DNA from: JAHRAW01 sp965243285 | GTDB lineage: Bacteria; Pseudomonadota; Gammaproteobacteria; Arenicellales; Poriferihabitantaceae | Length of the DNA: 64,000 bases | Assembly (NCBI GenBank): GCA_965243285.1 | Contig: OZ251537.1 | Coordinates: 1,798,001-1,862,000 of the forward strand | Direction of reading: 5' to 3' | In this document: one piece after another, positions 1-10,456 of the stretch | How positions within the stretch are numbered: position 1 is the first letter of the stretch | Layout of the letters: each line of letters opens with the position of its first letter | Position numbers and translations under genes: made by a program | The notes under the pieces: model-generated | Databases searched by the model: none | What the model saw: the letters and a program-made list of their open reading frames with translations, nothing else | What the model was told of the DNA's origin: nothing

Positions 1-3000
1 GGTTTTGGCGCTTTCACTTACACCTTGGCCGGGCCGGACGGCGAGACCGTCGCCGAGTTGTTCACCGGGCTTAGTTTCGATGGCGCCGCCGCCAGTCGCA
101 CTTTATCCGGCACGCCGAGCGTGGCCGGCCAGGTCATGCTGACCTACATCGCCACGGATGAGTCCGACAACGCCACCGATGGCACGGCGATCTTTATGGT
201 GACGGTGCATCATGTGTTGCCGGCCCCGGTCTCGCAATCATTCAGCGCTGGCTCGGTGGTTTCGCTCGCATTGCCGGCGGCCATCGGCGGCGGCGCTGCA
301 TTTGTTTATGGCTTGACGGCCGCCGCCGGTAGCGTTTTCCCCGCTGGTTTGGTTTTTACCGACACCGCCACTGCCCGTGTGTTATCCGGCGTGCCGACCA
401 CGGTGACCACCAGCCCGGTCACGCTGGTGTACACCGCCGACCGCGGCAGCGGCGATGACGCCATCAGCCTCACTGCAACATTCGAAGTCACCATCACCGC
501 GGCGGCGGATGAGACGTTTGACATCGATGACCAAGAATATGCCGCCGGCACGGCGCTCACTGCCGACACCAGCCTCACTCTGCCGCAAATCGCCATCCCT
601 GAGCCTGAGGTGAGGTACGCCTTGGACGGCACCTATGGCGCCACCGGCGATGCCCTGCCGGGCGGCTTTAGTTTCGACGAAAACAGCCGAGTTTTGAGTG
701 GCGAGCCGACCGTGGCCGGCGCATTTCCAGTAACCTACACCGCCCGCCGCAGCGGCGTCCTCATCGCCAGCGGCGATTTCACCATTACGGTGACTCATGT
801 ACTAGAGACCCCGGGCGATGAAACCTACGCTGTCGGCGGGGCTGTTAATTTGACGCTGCCCACCGCCCTTGGCGACCCCGATGGCGTCTTGGTATACGCC
901 CTGAACAACGCCGACGCGGACACTGACGATTTGCCCGCTGGCTTGCTTTTTGCTGCCGGCGCCCGAGTTTTGAGCGGCACGCCGAGCGCTGCGGGCGTAT
1001 TTTCGCTTGCCTACACCGCCAGCCGAGCGGAAACCGATGGCGGGGCGGGCGGCATCATTGCCACCATGCAATTTGTGGTCACCATCACCGGACCGCGGTT
1101 CGTTAATTTCGAGGAAGATGTAAGCGACCGAAACTACCCAGCCGGCGAGATGATCGACAATCTCACCCTGCCGGTCGCGACTGACGGCTTCGGCGCTTTT
1201 ACTTACACCTTGACCGGGCCGGACGGCGAGACCGTCGCCGAGTTGTTCACCGGGCTTAGTTTCGATGGCGCCGCCGATAGCCGCATATTATCCGGCACGC
1301 CGACTGCAGCGGCCGCGGTCACCCTCACCTACATCGCCACCGATAGTGCTACGCCGCCTAACGCCACCGATGGCACGGCGACTTTTGTGGTCTCGGTGGG
1401 GCAGCGGGAGTTTGCTAGGACAATTCCCCCCCAGAGTTACCCAGCCGGCGATAGCATTGAGCCGCTGACTTTGCCCGCGATAGTCGGCGGCGGGGATTTG
1501 ACCTACGCCGTGACCGGGCCCGGTAATGCGGCCGTGGGGGATGCCGTGCCCGGGCTGGCGTTCGATGCCGATAGCCGTATTTTGTCCGGCGTGCCGAGGG
1601 CGGAGGCGGCGGCGGTCACCCTCACCTACACCGCCGGCCCCGCCGGCATCGATGACATCCAGGTCGCCACCGTACAATTCACCGTGACCATCTCCGCCCA
1701 TGTATTCACCGAGCAGGAAATCGCCACCGCGGTCAACATGGTGGTTTTGCCGGAAGTCACGCGCGCCATCGCCGGCAATGTCACCGCCGCCATCACGCAG
1801 CGAATTGGGCGCGCCGGGGCCGGCTCGGTGGGGCCCTCCATCAGCCTCGGCGGGCAGGGCAGCGTGGCCGGCGTGCTCGGTGCCCACGGCCAAGCCATGG
1901 CAGAGGATTCGCGCGCTACTAAAGCACTGCTGGCGGGTTCCGAATTCACCCTACCGCTGAATGCCAGCGGCGATGGCGGCGGCGCGGCCTCGACCACGCT
2001 GTGGGGCAGTGGCGAATACCGCAAGATGAGTGGCACCGGTGATGGTTTGGATTGGGACGGCGAGCTCAGCGGCTTCCACATCGGCGTCGACACTCGCCCG
2101 CGCCCGGGCTTGCTGCTCGGGCTGTCGGTGTCAAAATTGCGTAGCGAAGTCGACTACAGCGGCGACCTCGACGGCGGCATAGGCACCAGCGCCGGTCGGC
2201 AAGACCTCGACCTCACGAGTTTGCATCCCTATCTGGGGTGGCGCGCCGGCACGCTGGATTTATGGGCATCTTTGGGCTACGGCGAAGGCAACATCGCCAT
2301 CGACCCGCACGACAGCGCCCGGGTCTCCGGCGATGTCGACATGCGCGCCGTCGGCTTCGGCGGCAGCGGCGCGCTGTGGGCCGGCGGTGGCGGCGCTTTG
2401 CGGCTGCGCGGCGAAATCAGCGGCAGCCGGCTGCAAGTGGCACGCAACGCCGACCTCGATGCGCTGGAAATATCCACCATGCGCGTGCGGCTGGCCGCTG
2501 AAGCCAGCCACCGCCGCACCTTGGTCGGCGGCGGCGTGTTCGAGCCGGCGGTGGAGTTAGGCCTGCGCCAAGACAGCGGCGATGGCGCCGGCAGCGCGGC
2601 CGCGGAGTTCGGCGCTCGCATGGGCTATAGCAACGCCGCCACCGGCTACCGCGCCGAAGGCAGTTTTCGCGCCGTCCTCGCGCCCAGCGAGTACGAGGAA
2701 TGGGGCGTGCACGGCAGCGTGTCCTTCGCCGCCGGCGCCGATGGGCAAGGCCTGTCGCTGCTGATTAGCCCAGCCTACGGGCAAATCGCCAGCGGCATCG
2801 AAAAATTATGGCAGCACGGCTTGCCGGCCGCTGATAACGCCGCCGCCGATGACTACCGCGCCCGCCTGGAAGCCCACCTCGGCTATGGCTTGCCGCTGAA
2901 AAACCACGGCGTGCTAACCCCCTACGGCGAACTAACCGTAGGCGCCAGCCGCCGCCACCGCCTCGGCCTAAACTGGCGTCCGAGCCGCCATTTCGAACTA

Positions 3001-3081
3001 AATTTGCTCGGCGAACGCCGCCAGAGCAGCGATGGTCCCGCCGAAAACGCCGTACTGATTAAGGGTGAAGCGCGGTTTTAG
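1..3081 (+). CDS. Ig-repeat autotransporter adhesin (5' end outside window)
   Basis: The reading frame is open from the first base, so the N-terminus and signal peptide lie outside the window. The visible 1026 residues hold about six Ig-like repeats of the putative-Ig (He_PIG-like) type, each marked by a tyrosine-containing start, LTLP, a GLxFD stretch, (L/I)SGxP and (L/V)TYTA. A helical linker (VNMVVLPEVTRAIAG) begins near nt 1735, and from about nt 1985 a beta-barrel follows, ending in phenylalanine as outer-membrane barrels do. The likely role is a surface-displayed adhesin anchored by an autotransporter barrel. Linker and barrel are clearly related to those of the giant protein at 41883-57341. 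Repeats near nt 1 and nt 1186 are almost identical (spacing 1185 nt, 395 codons), a sign of recent domain duplication. The ligand is unknown. Confidence 0.85.
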   Translation, partial: GFGAFTYTLAGPDGETVAELFTGLSFDGAAASRTLSGTPSVAGQVMLTYIATDESDNATDGTAIFMVTVHHVLPAPVSQSFSAGSVVSLALPAAIGGGAAFVYGLTAAAGSVFPAGLVFTDTATARVLSGVPTTVTTSPVTLVYTADRGSGDDAISLTATFEVTITAAADETFDIDDQEYAAGTALTADTSLTLPQIAIPEPEVRYALDGTYGATGDALPGGFSFDENSRVLSGEPTVAGAFPVTYTARRSGVLIASGDFTITVTHVLETPGDETYAVGGAVNLTLPTALGDPDGVLVYALNNADADTDDLPAGLLFAAGARVLSGTPSAAGVFSLAYTASRAETDGGAGGIIATMQFVVTITGPRFVNFEEDVSDRNYPAGEMIDNLTLPVATDGFGAFTYTLTGPDGETVAELFTGLSFDGAADSRILSGTPTAAAAVTLTYIATDSATPPNATDGTATFVVSVGQREFARTIPPQSYPAGDSIEPLTLPAIVGGGDLTYAVTGPGNAAVGDAVPGLAFDADSRILSGVPRAEAAAVTLTYTAGPAGIDDIQVATVQFTVTISAHVFTEQEIATAVNMVVLPEVTRAIAGNVTAAITQRIGRAGAGSVGPSISLGGQGSVAGVLGAHGQAMAEDSRATKALLAGSEFTLPLNASGDGGGAASTTLWGSGEYRKMSGTGDGLDWDGELSGFHIGVDTRPRPGLLLGLSVSKLRSEVDYSGDLDGGIGTSAGRQDLDLTSLHPYLGWRAGTLDLWASLGYGEGNIAIDPHDSARVSGDVDMRAVGFGGSGALWAGGGGALRLRGEISGSRLQVARNADLDALEISTMRVRLAAEASHRRTLVGGGVFEPAVELGLRQDSGDGAGSAAAEFGARMGYSNAATGYRAEGSFRAVLAPSEYEEWGVHGSVSFAAGADGQGLSLLISPAYGQIASGIEKLWQHGLPAADNAAADDYRARLEAHLGYGLPLKNHGVLTPYGELTVGASRRHRLGLNWRPSRHFELNLLGERRQSSDGPAENAVLIKGEARF

Positions 3082-3442
3082 TGGGGGTGGTTGGCTTTGG
3101 CTTTTGATTTTTGGCTTTTGCTTTCGCTTTTGATTTTGCTTTTGCTTTGGCTTTTGATTTTGGGCTTTTGCTTTCGCTTTTGATTTTGCTTTTGATTTTG
3201 ATGTGGCTTTGGTTTTTGCTTTGGCTTTGGCTTTGGCTTTTGCTGTTAAGGCTTCGCTCCACCCTATCTTTTTAGGGGGGAGCCAAAACTGGCGGCTACA
3301 TCGCCAGTTTTGGTGGGGGGTGCTTTTGATGTTAGCTTTTGATGTTAGCTTTTGATTTCGCTTTTGGCTTTTTGCTTTTGGCTTTTTGCTTTTGGCTTTT
3401 GGCTTTTTGCTTTTAACGTTTTACTCCCCCCCCCCCGCTTCA
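3082..3442 (+). repeat. T-rich arm of composite spacer element with hairpin cassette
   Basis: No gene is seen. The plus strand is built of TTTTGC, TTTTGGC and TTTTGATG-like units starting within about 20 bases of the adhesin stop. A two-hairpin cassette lies at 3257-3320: a C-rich/G-rich stem (CTCCACCC...GGGGGGAG) followed by CCAAAACTGGCG...CGCCAGTTTTGG and GTGGGGGG. A second C-run at 3425-3436 starts another cassette that is cut by the insertion sequence at 3443. No terminal motif is visible at this left end. Confidence 0.8.
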
Positions 3443-3521
3443 GAGGGTGTGCGAAAAGCCCCCTTGTTTGATATTTTACTCTGAAATCATTTATCAAAAA
3501 AGGTACAAGAGGCGCTTACAA

Positions 3522-3652
3522 CATTCCATTGATGCATTCCATTGATGCATTCCATTGATGCATTCCATTGATGCATTCCATCAATGCATTCCATTGATGC
3601 ATTCCATTGATGCATTCCATTGATGCATTCCATTGATGCATTTTATTGATGC
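3522..3652 (+). repeat. 13-bp minisatellite inside the insertion sequence
   Basis: About ten tandem copies of CATTCCATTGATG lie just upstream of the transposase start; one copy has TCAATG in place of TTGATG and the last is diverged. The array lies inside the inverted repeats of the insertion sequence and so appears to have expanded within it. Confidence 0.95.
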
Positions 3653-4543
3653 ATTCAATCACTTGCCATCAAAATATTATCATGCCTTCCACAAAATCAT
3701 ACACCGCGCATCTATCTACGCAGTGCAGTATGTTCAATAGCATGCCGCAAGTTGCCAAGAAGGCGATGACTCTTGCTGCCAACGGTAGAAAATTTATAAC
3801 CGGCGAGCCTAATAAATTGTATTACGGCATCTTGCCGTTGAAACAATATTTAGAAGAAAATGGCGAGCGCGATGCTTTTATTATTCGCGACCTACTAAAA
3901 GAACAAAACTGGCGCGCCTTTGAGTCCGCCTATTCACACACCGGCAGAGCGCCCTATGCACCGATGGCGATGATGGGGTTGATCGTGCTGGCCATCATCA
4001 ACGGCGTGCATTCGCTACGCGGGATAAAGAAATTCGCTCGTTTTAATTTAGCGGCGCAGTGGGTTTGTGGCGGCATTTGCCCGCAGTATAAAAGTTCGCT
4101 GCCGTGAGAAAATCTGCGGTGTTTTTGATAAAAGAAATTTTATTTTTGACGAGCAGAGCAATAGTTATACATGCCTTGCTGGCCATCGACTTATAGAGAC
4201 CTATAGAGAAGCAAACAGAGTCAGATACACGAGTAAAAGTTGTGGCGCTTGCGCGCTGAAATCGAAGTGCACTACATCAAAAACAGGTCGTGTTATATAT
4301 CGTTATCATGGCGATGCGGAAATGGCTGTCTGGAGGGCAAGCATGGCAGGAGAAGACCCGCGGAAATATTCCAACTTACGCGCTGCATCAGTTGAGACAG
4401 TATATTCAATGATACGCGGCGTGCAGCAGTTGAATAGATTTAGGCGGCGTGGATTAGCCGCGGTGGGTCTTGAATTTGGCATGCACGCGGTGGCTTATAA
4501 TGTCAATCGGTTAATAGCGCTATCGCAGCCAAAAATGATCTAA
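3646..4543 (+). pseudogene. IS1182-family transposase, internally deleted and frameshifted
   Basis: Two overlapping frames encode the two ends of one transposase. The first (3646-4107) has the N-terminal domain, including the stretch around GRAPYAPMAMMGLIVLAIIN and SLRGIKKFARF. The second (frame 4067-4543, homology from about 4110) has the C-terminal part: YTCLAGHRL, a cysteine cluster (SCGACALKSKC) and the conserved R-rich end (RAASVETVYSMIRGVQQLNR). The central part that normally carries the catalytic DDE core is missing, and the halves join out of frame near 4070-4110. The gene cannot make an active enzyme. This is consistent with an old insertion that suffered one internal deletion; the size of the lost part can only be set by comparison with an intact copy. 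Confidence 0.75.
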
Positions 4544-4764
4544 AGACATGTTTTTTAGCCACATAAAAGAATGTAATAACGATTTACTTGTTGTAATAGC
4601 CATTTATTTTGCATACTTTAGTTAACTATAAAGAAAAATTATTAATAAATTATTGATATGTAATATTCCTCACTTTTTTTCAATAATCACCCGCAGAAAA
4701 ATCAAAATACAGCATTTTACTTTGCGATATTAAAATAACCAAAACCGAGTTTTAGAACACCCTC

Positions 4765-5184
4765 TGAGGCGGGGGGGAGTAAAACAAAAGCCAACAGCAA
4801 CAGCAACAGCAACATCACAATCAAAAGTGCCCTCCACAAAAACTGGCGATGAAGCCGCCAGTTTTGACTCCCCCTCATTAAAACGGGGGGAGTAAAGCGT
4901 TAACAGCAAAAGCAACAGCAACATCAGGATTAAAATCAAAAGCACCCCCCACCAAAACTGGCGATGGAGCCGCCAGTTTTGGCTCCCCCCTAAAAAGATA
5001 GGGTGGAGCAAAGCCTTAACAGCCAAAATCAAAAGCCAAAAGCCAAAAGCCAAAAGCCAAAATCAAAAGTCAAAGCCAAAATCAAAAGCCAAAGCAAAAG
5101 CCAAAAGCCAAAAGCCAAAGCAAAAGCCAAGAGCCAAAATCAAAAGCCAAACCCCAACCCTGCAGATTTAGACAAATAACCTCC
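4765..5184 (-). repeat. A-rich arm of composite spacer element with terminal motif
   Basis: No gene is seen. The plus strand is A-rich (units such as AAAAGCC and CAACAG), the mirror of the arm at 3082-3442. Two reversed hairpin cassettes lie at about 4830-4892 and 4945-5008; the second has the CCAAAACTGGCG stem and the GATAGGGTGGAG end. The arm stops at 5161-5184 with TGCAGATTTAGACAAATAAC followed by CTCC. This matches the inverted terminal motif found in other spacers (GGAGTTATATATCTAAATC when reverse-complemented). Confidence 0.8.
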
Positions 5185-5229
5185 AAACCGCCAAACCCCG
5201 CCATCCGAGTGCCAGGGGGAGGGGGACAC

Positions 5230-5262
5230 TTGACACCACGGGCGCGCAGCGAACACTATAAT
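5230..5262 (+). promoter_or_regulatory. Possible hrcA promoter with near-leaderless start
   Basis: A perfect TATAAT at 5257-5262 ends five bases before the hrcA ATG, and TTGACA stands at 5230-5235. The 21-base gap between them is longer than the usual 17, so they may not work as a pair. If TATAAT is the -10 box, transcription would start at or next to the ATG. No Shine-Dalgarno sequence is visible before the ATG, which fits a leaderless message. No CIRCE-like inverted repeat was noticed. Confidence 0.35.
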
Positions 5263-5267
5263 GGCTT

Positions 5268-6344
5268 ATGTCTGATGCAAAATTTGAGTTGAACCAGCGC
5301 GCTGAATCGGTGCTCAAGGGGCTGATTGGGCTGTATATCAGCGATGGCAATCCGGTGGGCTCGCGCACGCTGGCAAAAAAAACCAACCTCGCCCTCAGCG
5401 CGGCGACTATCCGCAATGTGATGGCCGACCTCGAGGCGCACGGCTTAATCGCGGCGCCGCATACTTCCGCCGGGCGCATCCCCACGCAGCGCGGCTATCG
5501 GTTTTTTATCAATGGCTTGCTGAATGTGGAGCCGCCCGATGGCGAGGCGCGCAGCCAAATCGAAGACCGCATGCGCGGCGTGGACATCGGCGGTTATGAC
5601 CGCAAAAGCATCCTCGCTGGGGCGGCCGAGATGCTGTCGCAAATCACCTCGTTCGCTGGCATCGTGTCGATTCCGGGGCAAAGTCAGGCGCACATTCGGC
5701 AAATCGAGTTTCTGCGGCTGTCGCAGCGGCGCGTGTTAGCCATCCTCATCACCGAAGATGGGCAGGTGCAGAATCGAATTTTGTCGCTGGAACGCGAGTA
5801 CAGCGAGTCGGAATTGGTCGATGCCGCCGGCTATTTCAACGCCAGTTACAGCGCTCGCACCTTGCGCGCCGTGCGCGTCGAATTGTTAGCGCACATGCAG
5901 CGCGACCGCCGCAGCATGCATCGCGAAATGCGCACCGCCATCAACATCGCGCAACGGCTTTTCGCGCACGACGACGCGGTGGATGATGACGAAAAAGTAC
6001 TCGTGAGCGGGGAAAACAACCTGCTGTCCATTCCCGATTTCGGCGAGTTGGAAAAACTCAAAGAATTGTTCGATACCTTCAAAACCAAGCAGGTGTTGTT
6101 CGATTTATTACAAAAAAGCATGTTCGCCGATGGCGTGAACATTTTTATCGGCGAGGAATCCGGCTATGGTATTTTTCGCGATTGCAGCGTGATAGCGGCG
6201 CCCTATGCGGTGGATAATCAAAAAGTCGGCGTGCTTGGCGTTATCGGGCCGACGCGCATGAACTACGACGAAGTCATCTCGGCCGTGGACATCACCGCCA
6301 AACTGCTCGGCGGCGCCTTGAGCGCGGCGCGAGTTGGCACTTGA
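5268..6344 (+). CDS. hrcA: Heat-inducible transcription repressor HrcA
   Basis: HrcA is the DNA-binding repressor that holds chaperone operons (groESL, dnaK) off until heat stress. At 358 residues it has the usual family length. The N-terminal winged-helix part is recognisable (LNQRAESVLKGLIGLYISDG, then ALSAATIRNVMADLEAHGLI and HTSAGRIPTQRGYRFFI). The C-terminal GAF-like effector part follows, ending with the typical GVLGVIGPTRMNYDEVISAV. No chaperone gene lies in the window, so its targets are elsewhere. The stop overlaps the TTG start of the DUF1285 gene by three bases, suggesting co-translation. The ATG at 5268 is the only start giving a full-length N-terminus; the ATG at 5261 is out of frame. 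Confidence 0.95.
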   Translation: MSDAKFELNQRAESVLKGLIGLYISDGNPVGSRTLAKKTNLALSAATIRNVMADLEAHGLIAAPHTSAGRIPTQRGYRFFINGLLNVEPPDGEARSQIEDRMRGVDIGGYDRKSILAGAAEMLSQITSFAGIVSIPGQSQAHIRQIEFLRLSQRRVLAILITEDGQVQNRILSLEREYSESELVDAAGYFNASYSARTLRAVRVELLAHMQRDRRSMHREMRTAINIAQRLFAHDDAVDDDEKVLVSGENNLLSIPDFGELEKLKELFDTFKTKQVLFDLLQKSMFADGVNIFIGEESGYGIFRDCSVIAAPYAVDNQKVGVLGVIGPTRMNYDEVISAVDITAKLLGGALSAARVGT

Positions 6345-7090
6345 ATCGAAGCAGATTGGATAGGCTCGATTTGTCTCGGGTTAATGGGACCGAGTTGATG
6401 GGCGCGGCGGATTTAGATGGCCTGATTGCGCGCATTCCGTCGCCCGCGACCTTCGCGGACGACCCATTCGATTTAGGCGCGGAATGCGGCTTCAAAATTC
6501 CGCCAGTGCAGCGCTGGAATCCCACCGCATGCATGGATATCGGCCTGCGCATCAGCGCCGATGGGCGCTGGCATTGTCACGGCGGCGTCATCACCCGCCG
6601 CCGCTTGGTGAAACTCTTTGGCTCGGTGTTGCGGCTGGATGCAAATCAGCATTACCTGGTGACGCCGCCCATGAAATACCCGGTGGCGGTGGAAGACGCG
6701 CCGTTTTATGCGGTGGAAGTGCGCCGACAAGGCACCGGCGCGGCGCAAAACCTGCTATTTCGCACCAATTTGGATGATGTGGTGCCGCTGAACCGCGCCC
6801 ACCCCATCACCATGCGCGCCCCGCCAGCATCGCCGCACGCATCACCTCACCCATTGCCGTATTTGGCCGTGCGCGGCGGTCTGCAAGCCAAACTTTCCCG
6901 CCCGCTGTATTATGAATTGGCGCAGATGTTGGCGCCGGCGCCGACGGCGTCAAGCGCCGCCACCCAAGCCGAATCACAAACATGCGCCGAATCCGCGGCC
7001 GAATTTTCGCCTGAATCCGACCCAAAATCCGCGCCCATGCTCGGCTTATACAGCGACGGCGAATTCTTCGCGTTCGGTCGCGGGGTTTGA
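6341..7090 (+). CDS. DUF1285 family protein
   Basis: This 249-residue protein matches the DUF1285 family, whose function is not established. The core is clear: PPVQRWNPTACMDIGLRISA, then WHCHGGVITRRRLVKLFGSV, HYLVTPPMKYPVAVEDAPF and AVEVRRQG. The start chosen is TTG at 6341, which overlaps the hrcA stop; an ATG twenty codons in (6398) is an alternative. The C-terminal third is unusual: alanine/serine/proline-rich linkers at about 6817-6860 and 6930-7040 interrupt the conserved end (GLYSDGEFFAFGRG). The second linker contains repeated GAATCC-type units like those in other genes here. It is probably one operon with hrcA. Confidence 0.8.
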   Translation: MNRSRLDRLDLSRVNGTELMGAADLDGLIARIPSPATFADDPFDLGAECGFKIPPVQRWNPTACMDIGLRISADGRWHCHGGVITRRRLVKLFGSVLRLDANQHYLVTPPMKYPVAVEDAPFYAVEVRRQGTGAAQNLLFRTNLDDVVPLNRAHPITMRAPPASPHASPHPLPYLAVRGGLQAKLSRPLYYELAQMLAPAPTASSAATQAESQTCAESAAEFSPESDPKSAPMLGLYSDGEFFAFGRGV

Positions 7091-7097
7091 ATTTTTA

Positions 7098-7500
7098 GGG
7101 ATTGGTATATCTAAATCGGCAGTTTGGTGGGCTGTTGATGTTGCTTTTGATGTTGCTTTTGGCTTTTCGCTTTTAGTCTTCACTCCCCTCCATGCTTTTT
7201 CGGGAGGGGGAGTCAAAGCAGAGCCGCGCCGACAGGCGTGGGCTGCTTTGGTGGGGGTTGTTGGGTAGATTTTGCCGTGGCTTTTGACTTTGCTTTTTTC
7301 TTGATTCACGCTAAGAAAAGCAACGCCAACATCAAAGGCAAAAGCGAAAAGCAACCCAACAACCCCCACCAAATCAGGCGATGAAGCCGCCTGATTTTGC
7401 TCCCCCCAGATGAGGCACGGGGGGGAGCAAAACGTTAAAAGCCAAAGCAAAAAGCAAAATCAAAAACCAACATCAAAAACAAAAGCGCGGACAAACATGC
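7098..7500. repeat. Composite spacer element: T-rich arm, A-rich arm, two cassettes
   Basis: The left end has the terminal motif at 7098-7121 (GGGATTGGTATATCTAAATC plus GGCA). A T-rich arm follows to about 7310, with a cassette at 7183-7258 whose second stem is the AAAGCAG...CTGCTTT version. Then an A-rich arm runs to about 7500, with a reversed cassette at 7372-7427 of the AAATCAGGCG version. No matching right terminus was found before the end of ettA. No gene is seen. It lies between the convergent ends of the DUF1285 gene and ettA. Confidence 0.8.
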
Positions 7501-7507
7501 GGCTTGT

Positions 7508-9172
<1,665 letters not shown>

Positions 9173-9475
9173 TTTATGGTTCGTCGATGGTTGATGGTTG
9201 ATGGATTATCGATGCGCCAGCGAGGTGTATTTTACGGCGGCGGCGATGTGGGTATGCATGTACATGTAGATACATACATGTAATACGAGTCGATGGGTTT
9301 GTTGCGCCCGATTCAATGTACATGATTCTATCTAGATGAATCGATGGGCATGAATCGATGCGCCGAGTCGTAAGTACATGATTCGATATATATAAATCGA
9401 TGCGTTTTGATGCGCTGGGGCGATATATATAATTCGCAACCTATGCATCAACGCGCTTAATTCCATACCTATGAA
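9173..9475. other. Spacer with clustered GTACAT and GAATCGATG motifs
   Basis: No gene is seen. From about 9245 to 9460 the sequence is AT-richer and dense in short palindromic words: GTACATGTA, TACATG, ATGAATCGATG (9338-9360) and ATCGATGCG. Two TATATATA stretches lie near 9385 and 9425. This is a different family from the T-rich/A-rich arrays; a related GTACAT cluster lies at 33190-33265. It lies upstream of ettA and downstream of the HisN-like gene, both on the minus strand, so ettA promoter signals may be inside it; none is clear. Confidence 0.6.
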
Positions 9476-10261
9476 TCAGCATGCGCGGTGCTGCAGTTGC
9501 GCCAGCGCGGCGCGATGCAGCGCCGGATTGGCCGCCGCCAGCACCTCGCCGCAGGATTGGCTGGTGAGCGCGGCGCCGCGCCAGTCGGTGATGACGCCGC
9601 CGGCGCCCTCGACCACCGCAATCAAGGCCATAAAATCATGCGCGCCCAAATTGGCCTCGCACACCAGCTCGGCGAAGCCCGAGGCCAGCAAGCCGTAGCC
9701 ATAACAATCGCCGCCGAACACGCGAAAGCGACACGCCGCCGAGAGCCGATTGAAGCGCGCCAGCGCCGCGCCGCCGAACATATCCGGCGTAGTGGCGTAC
9801 AGCGCCGCGGCGGCTAAATCGCGTTCGCCGCTGGTGGCGCACGGCGCGCCGTTGTGCGTGGTGACGCGCCCGGCGACGCCGAGCCAGCGTTCGCCCAACA
9901 TCGGGTGGTCGATAACGCCGAGCACTGGGCGGTCATGGTGCAACAGGGCGATCAAGGTACCGAAGGTGGGGTTGCCGGTGGCGAAGGATTTGGTGCCGTC
10001 GATGGGGTCTATCACCCAGCGCCATGGCGAGTCGTGGTAGGTGGCGCCGCCCTCCTCACCGAAAAAACTGTGGCGCGGATGGCGGCCGAGAATCAGCGCT
10101 TTCAGCGCCCGCTCGGTGGCGATATCGGCCACCGTCACCGGCGAGTGGTCGGGTTTATCGCGCACAGCTAAAGGGCGGCGAAAATAGCGTTTCGTGACCA
10201 GCCGCGCGGCCTCGGCCGCGGCGATGGCGGTGTCGATAAAGGACTCGGGCACGGCGCTCAT
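9476..10261 (-). CDS. hisN: Inositol-phosphatase family protein, histidinol-phosphatase (HisN) type
   Basis: This is a magnesium-dependent phosphomonoesterase of the inositol monophosphatase superfamily, 261 residues. The metal site is visible: the GEEGG acidic motif, WVIDPIDGTKSF with its two aspartates, and the later GAHDFMALIAVVEGAGGVITDW. The spacing and the stretch KPDHSPVTVADIATERAL resemble the HisN group, which dephosphorylates histidinol phosphate, more than inositol or CysQ phosphatases. No other his gene is in the window, so the substrate is inferred from family resemblance only. On the minus strand a TACAAT (10271-10276) lies nine bases before the ATG, which would give an almost leaderless message if it is the -10 box. 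Confidence 0.75.
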   Translation of the reverse strand: MSAVPESFIDTAIAAAEAARLVTKRYFRRPLAVRDKPDHSPVTVADIATERALKALILGRHPRHSFFGEEGGATYHDSPWRWVIDPIDGTKSFATGNPTFGTLIALLHHDRPVLGVIDHPMLGERWLGVAGRVTTHNGAPCATSGERDLAAAALYATTPDMFGGAALARFNRLSAACRFRVFGGDCYGYGLLASGFAELVCEANLGAHDFMALIAVVEGAGGVITDWRGAALTSQSCGEVLAAANPALHRAALAQLQHRAC

Positions 10262-10456
10262 GGCGGCGGCATTGTAGCCGATGGCCGGGCTTCGGTAGCG
10301 ACCCGTGGCAGCGAAACGGGGCTAGGAATTTAACCTCGGGGCTATAAATTATCGGCTTGGACAGGGTAAAATCGCCGCCGTTTTCCGCTTGTTACTTTTT
10401 TGCGGGCGTTTTTTGCCTGCTACTTTTGCCCGTAACTTTTTGGAGTGTTTTTGCCG

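Larger units (their letters stand above)
3443..4764 (+). mobile_element. Degenerate IS1182-like insertion sequence
   Basis: The element is bounded by imperfect inverted repeats: GAGGGTGTGCGAAAA at 3443-3457 and the complement of GAGGGTGTTCTAAAA at 4750-4764 (13 of 15 positions match). It contains both ends of a transposase gene without the middle and is clearly AT-richer than the neighbouring genes. It sits between a T-rich and an A-rich repeat arm, with G/C-rich stems abutting both ends (CCCCGCTTCA on the left, TGAGGCGGGG on the right). No convincing target duplication was seen. The family call rests on the transposase ends; the boundaries rest on the inverted repeats. Confidence 0.7.
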
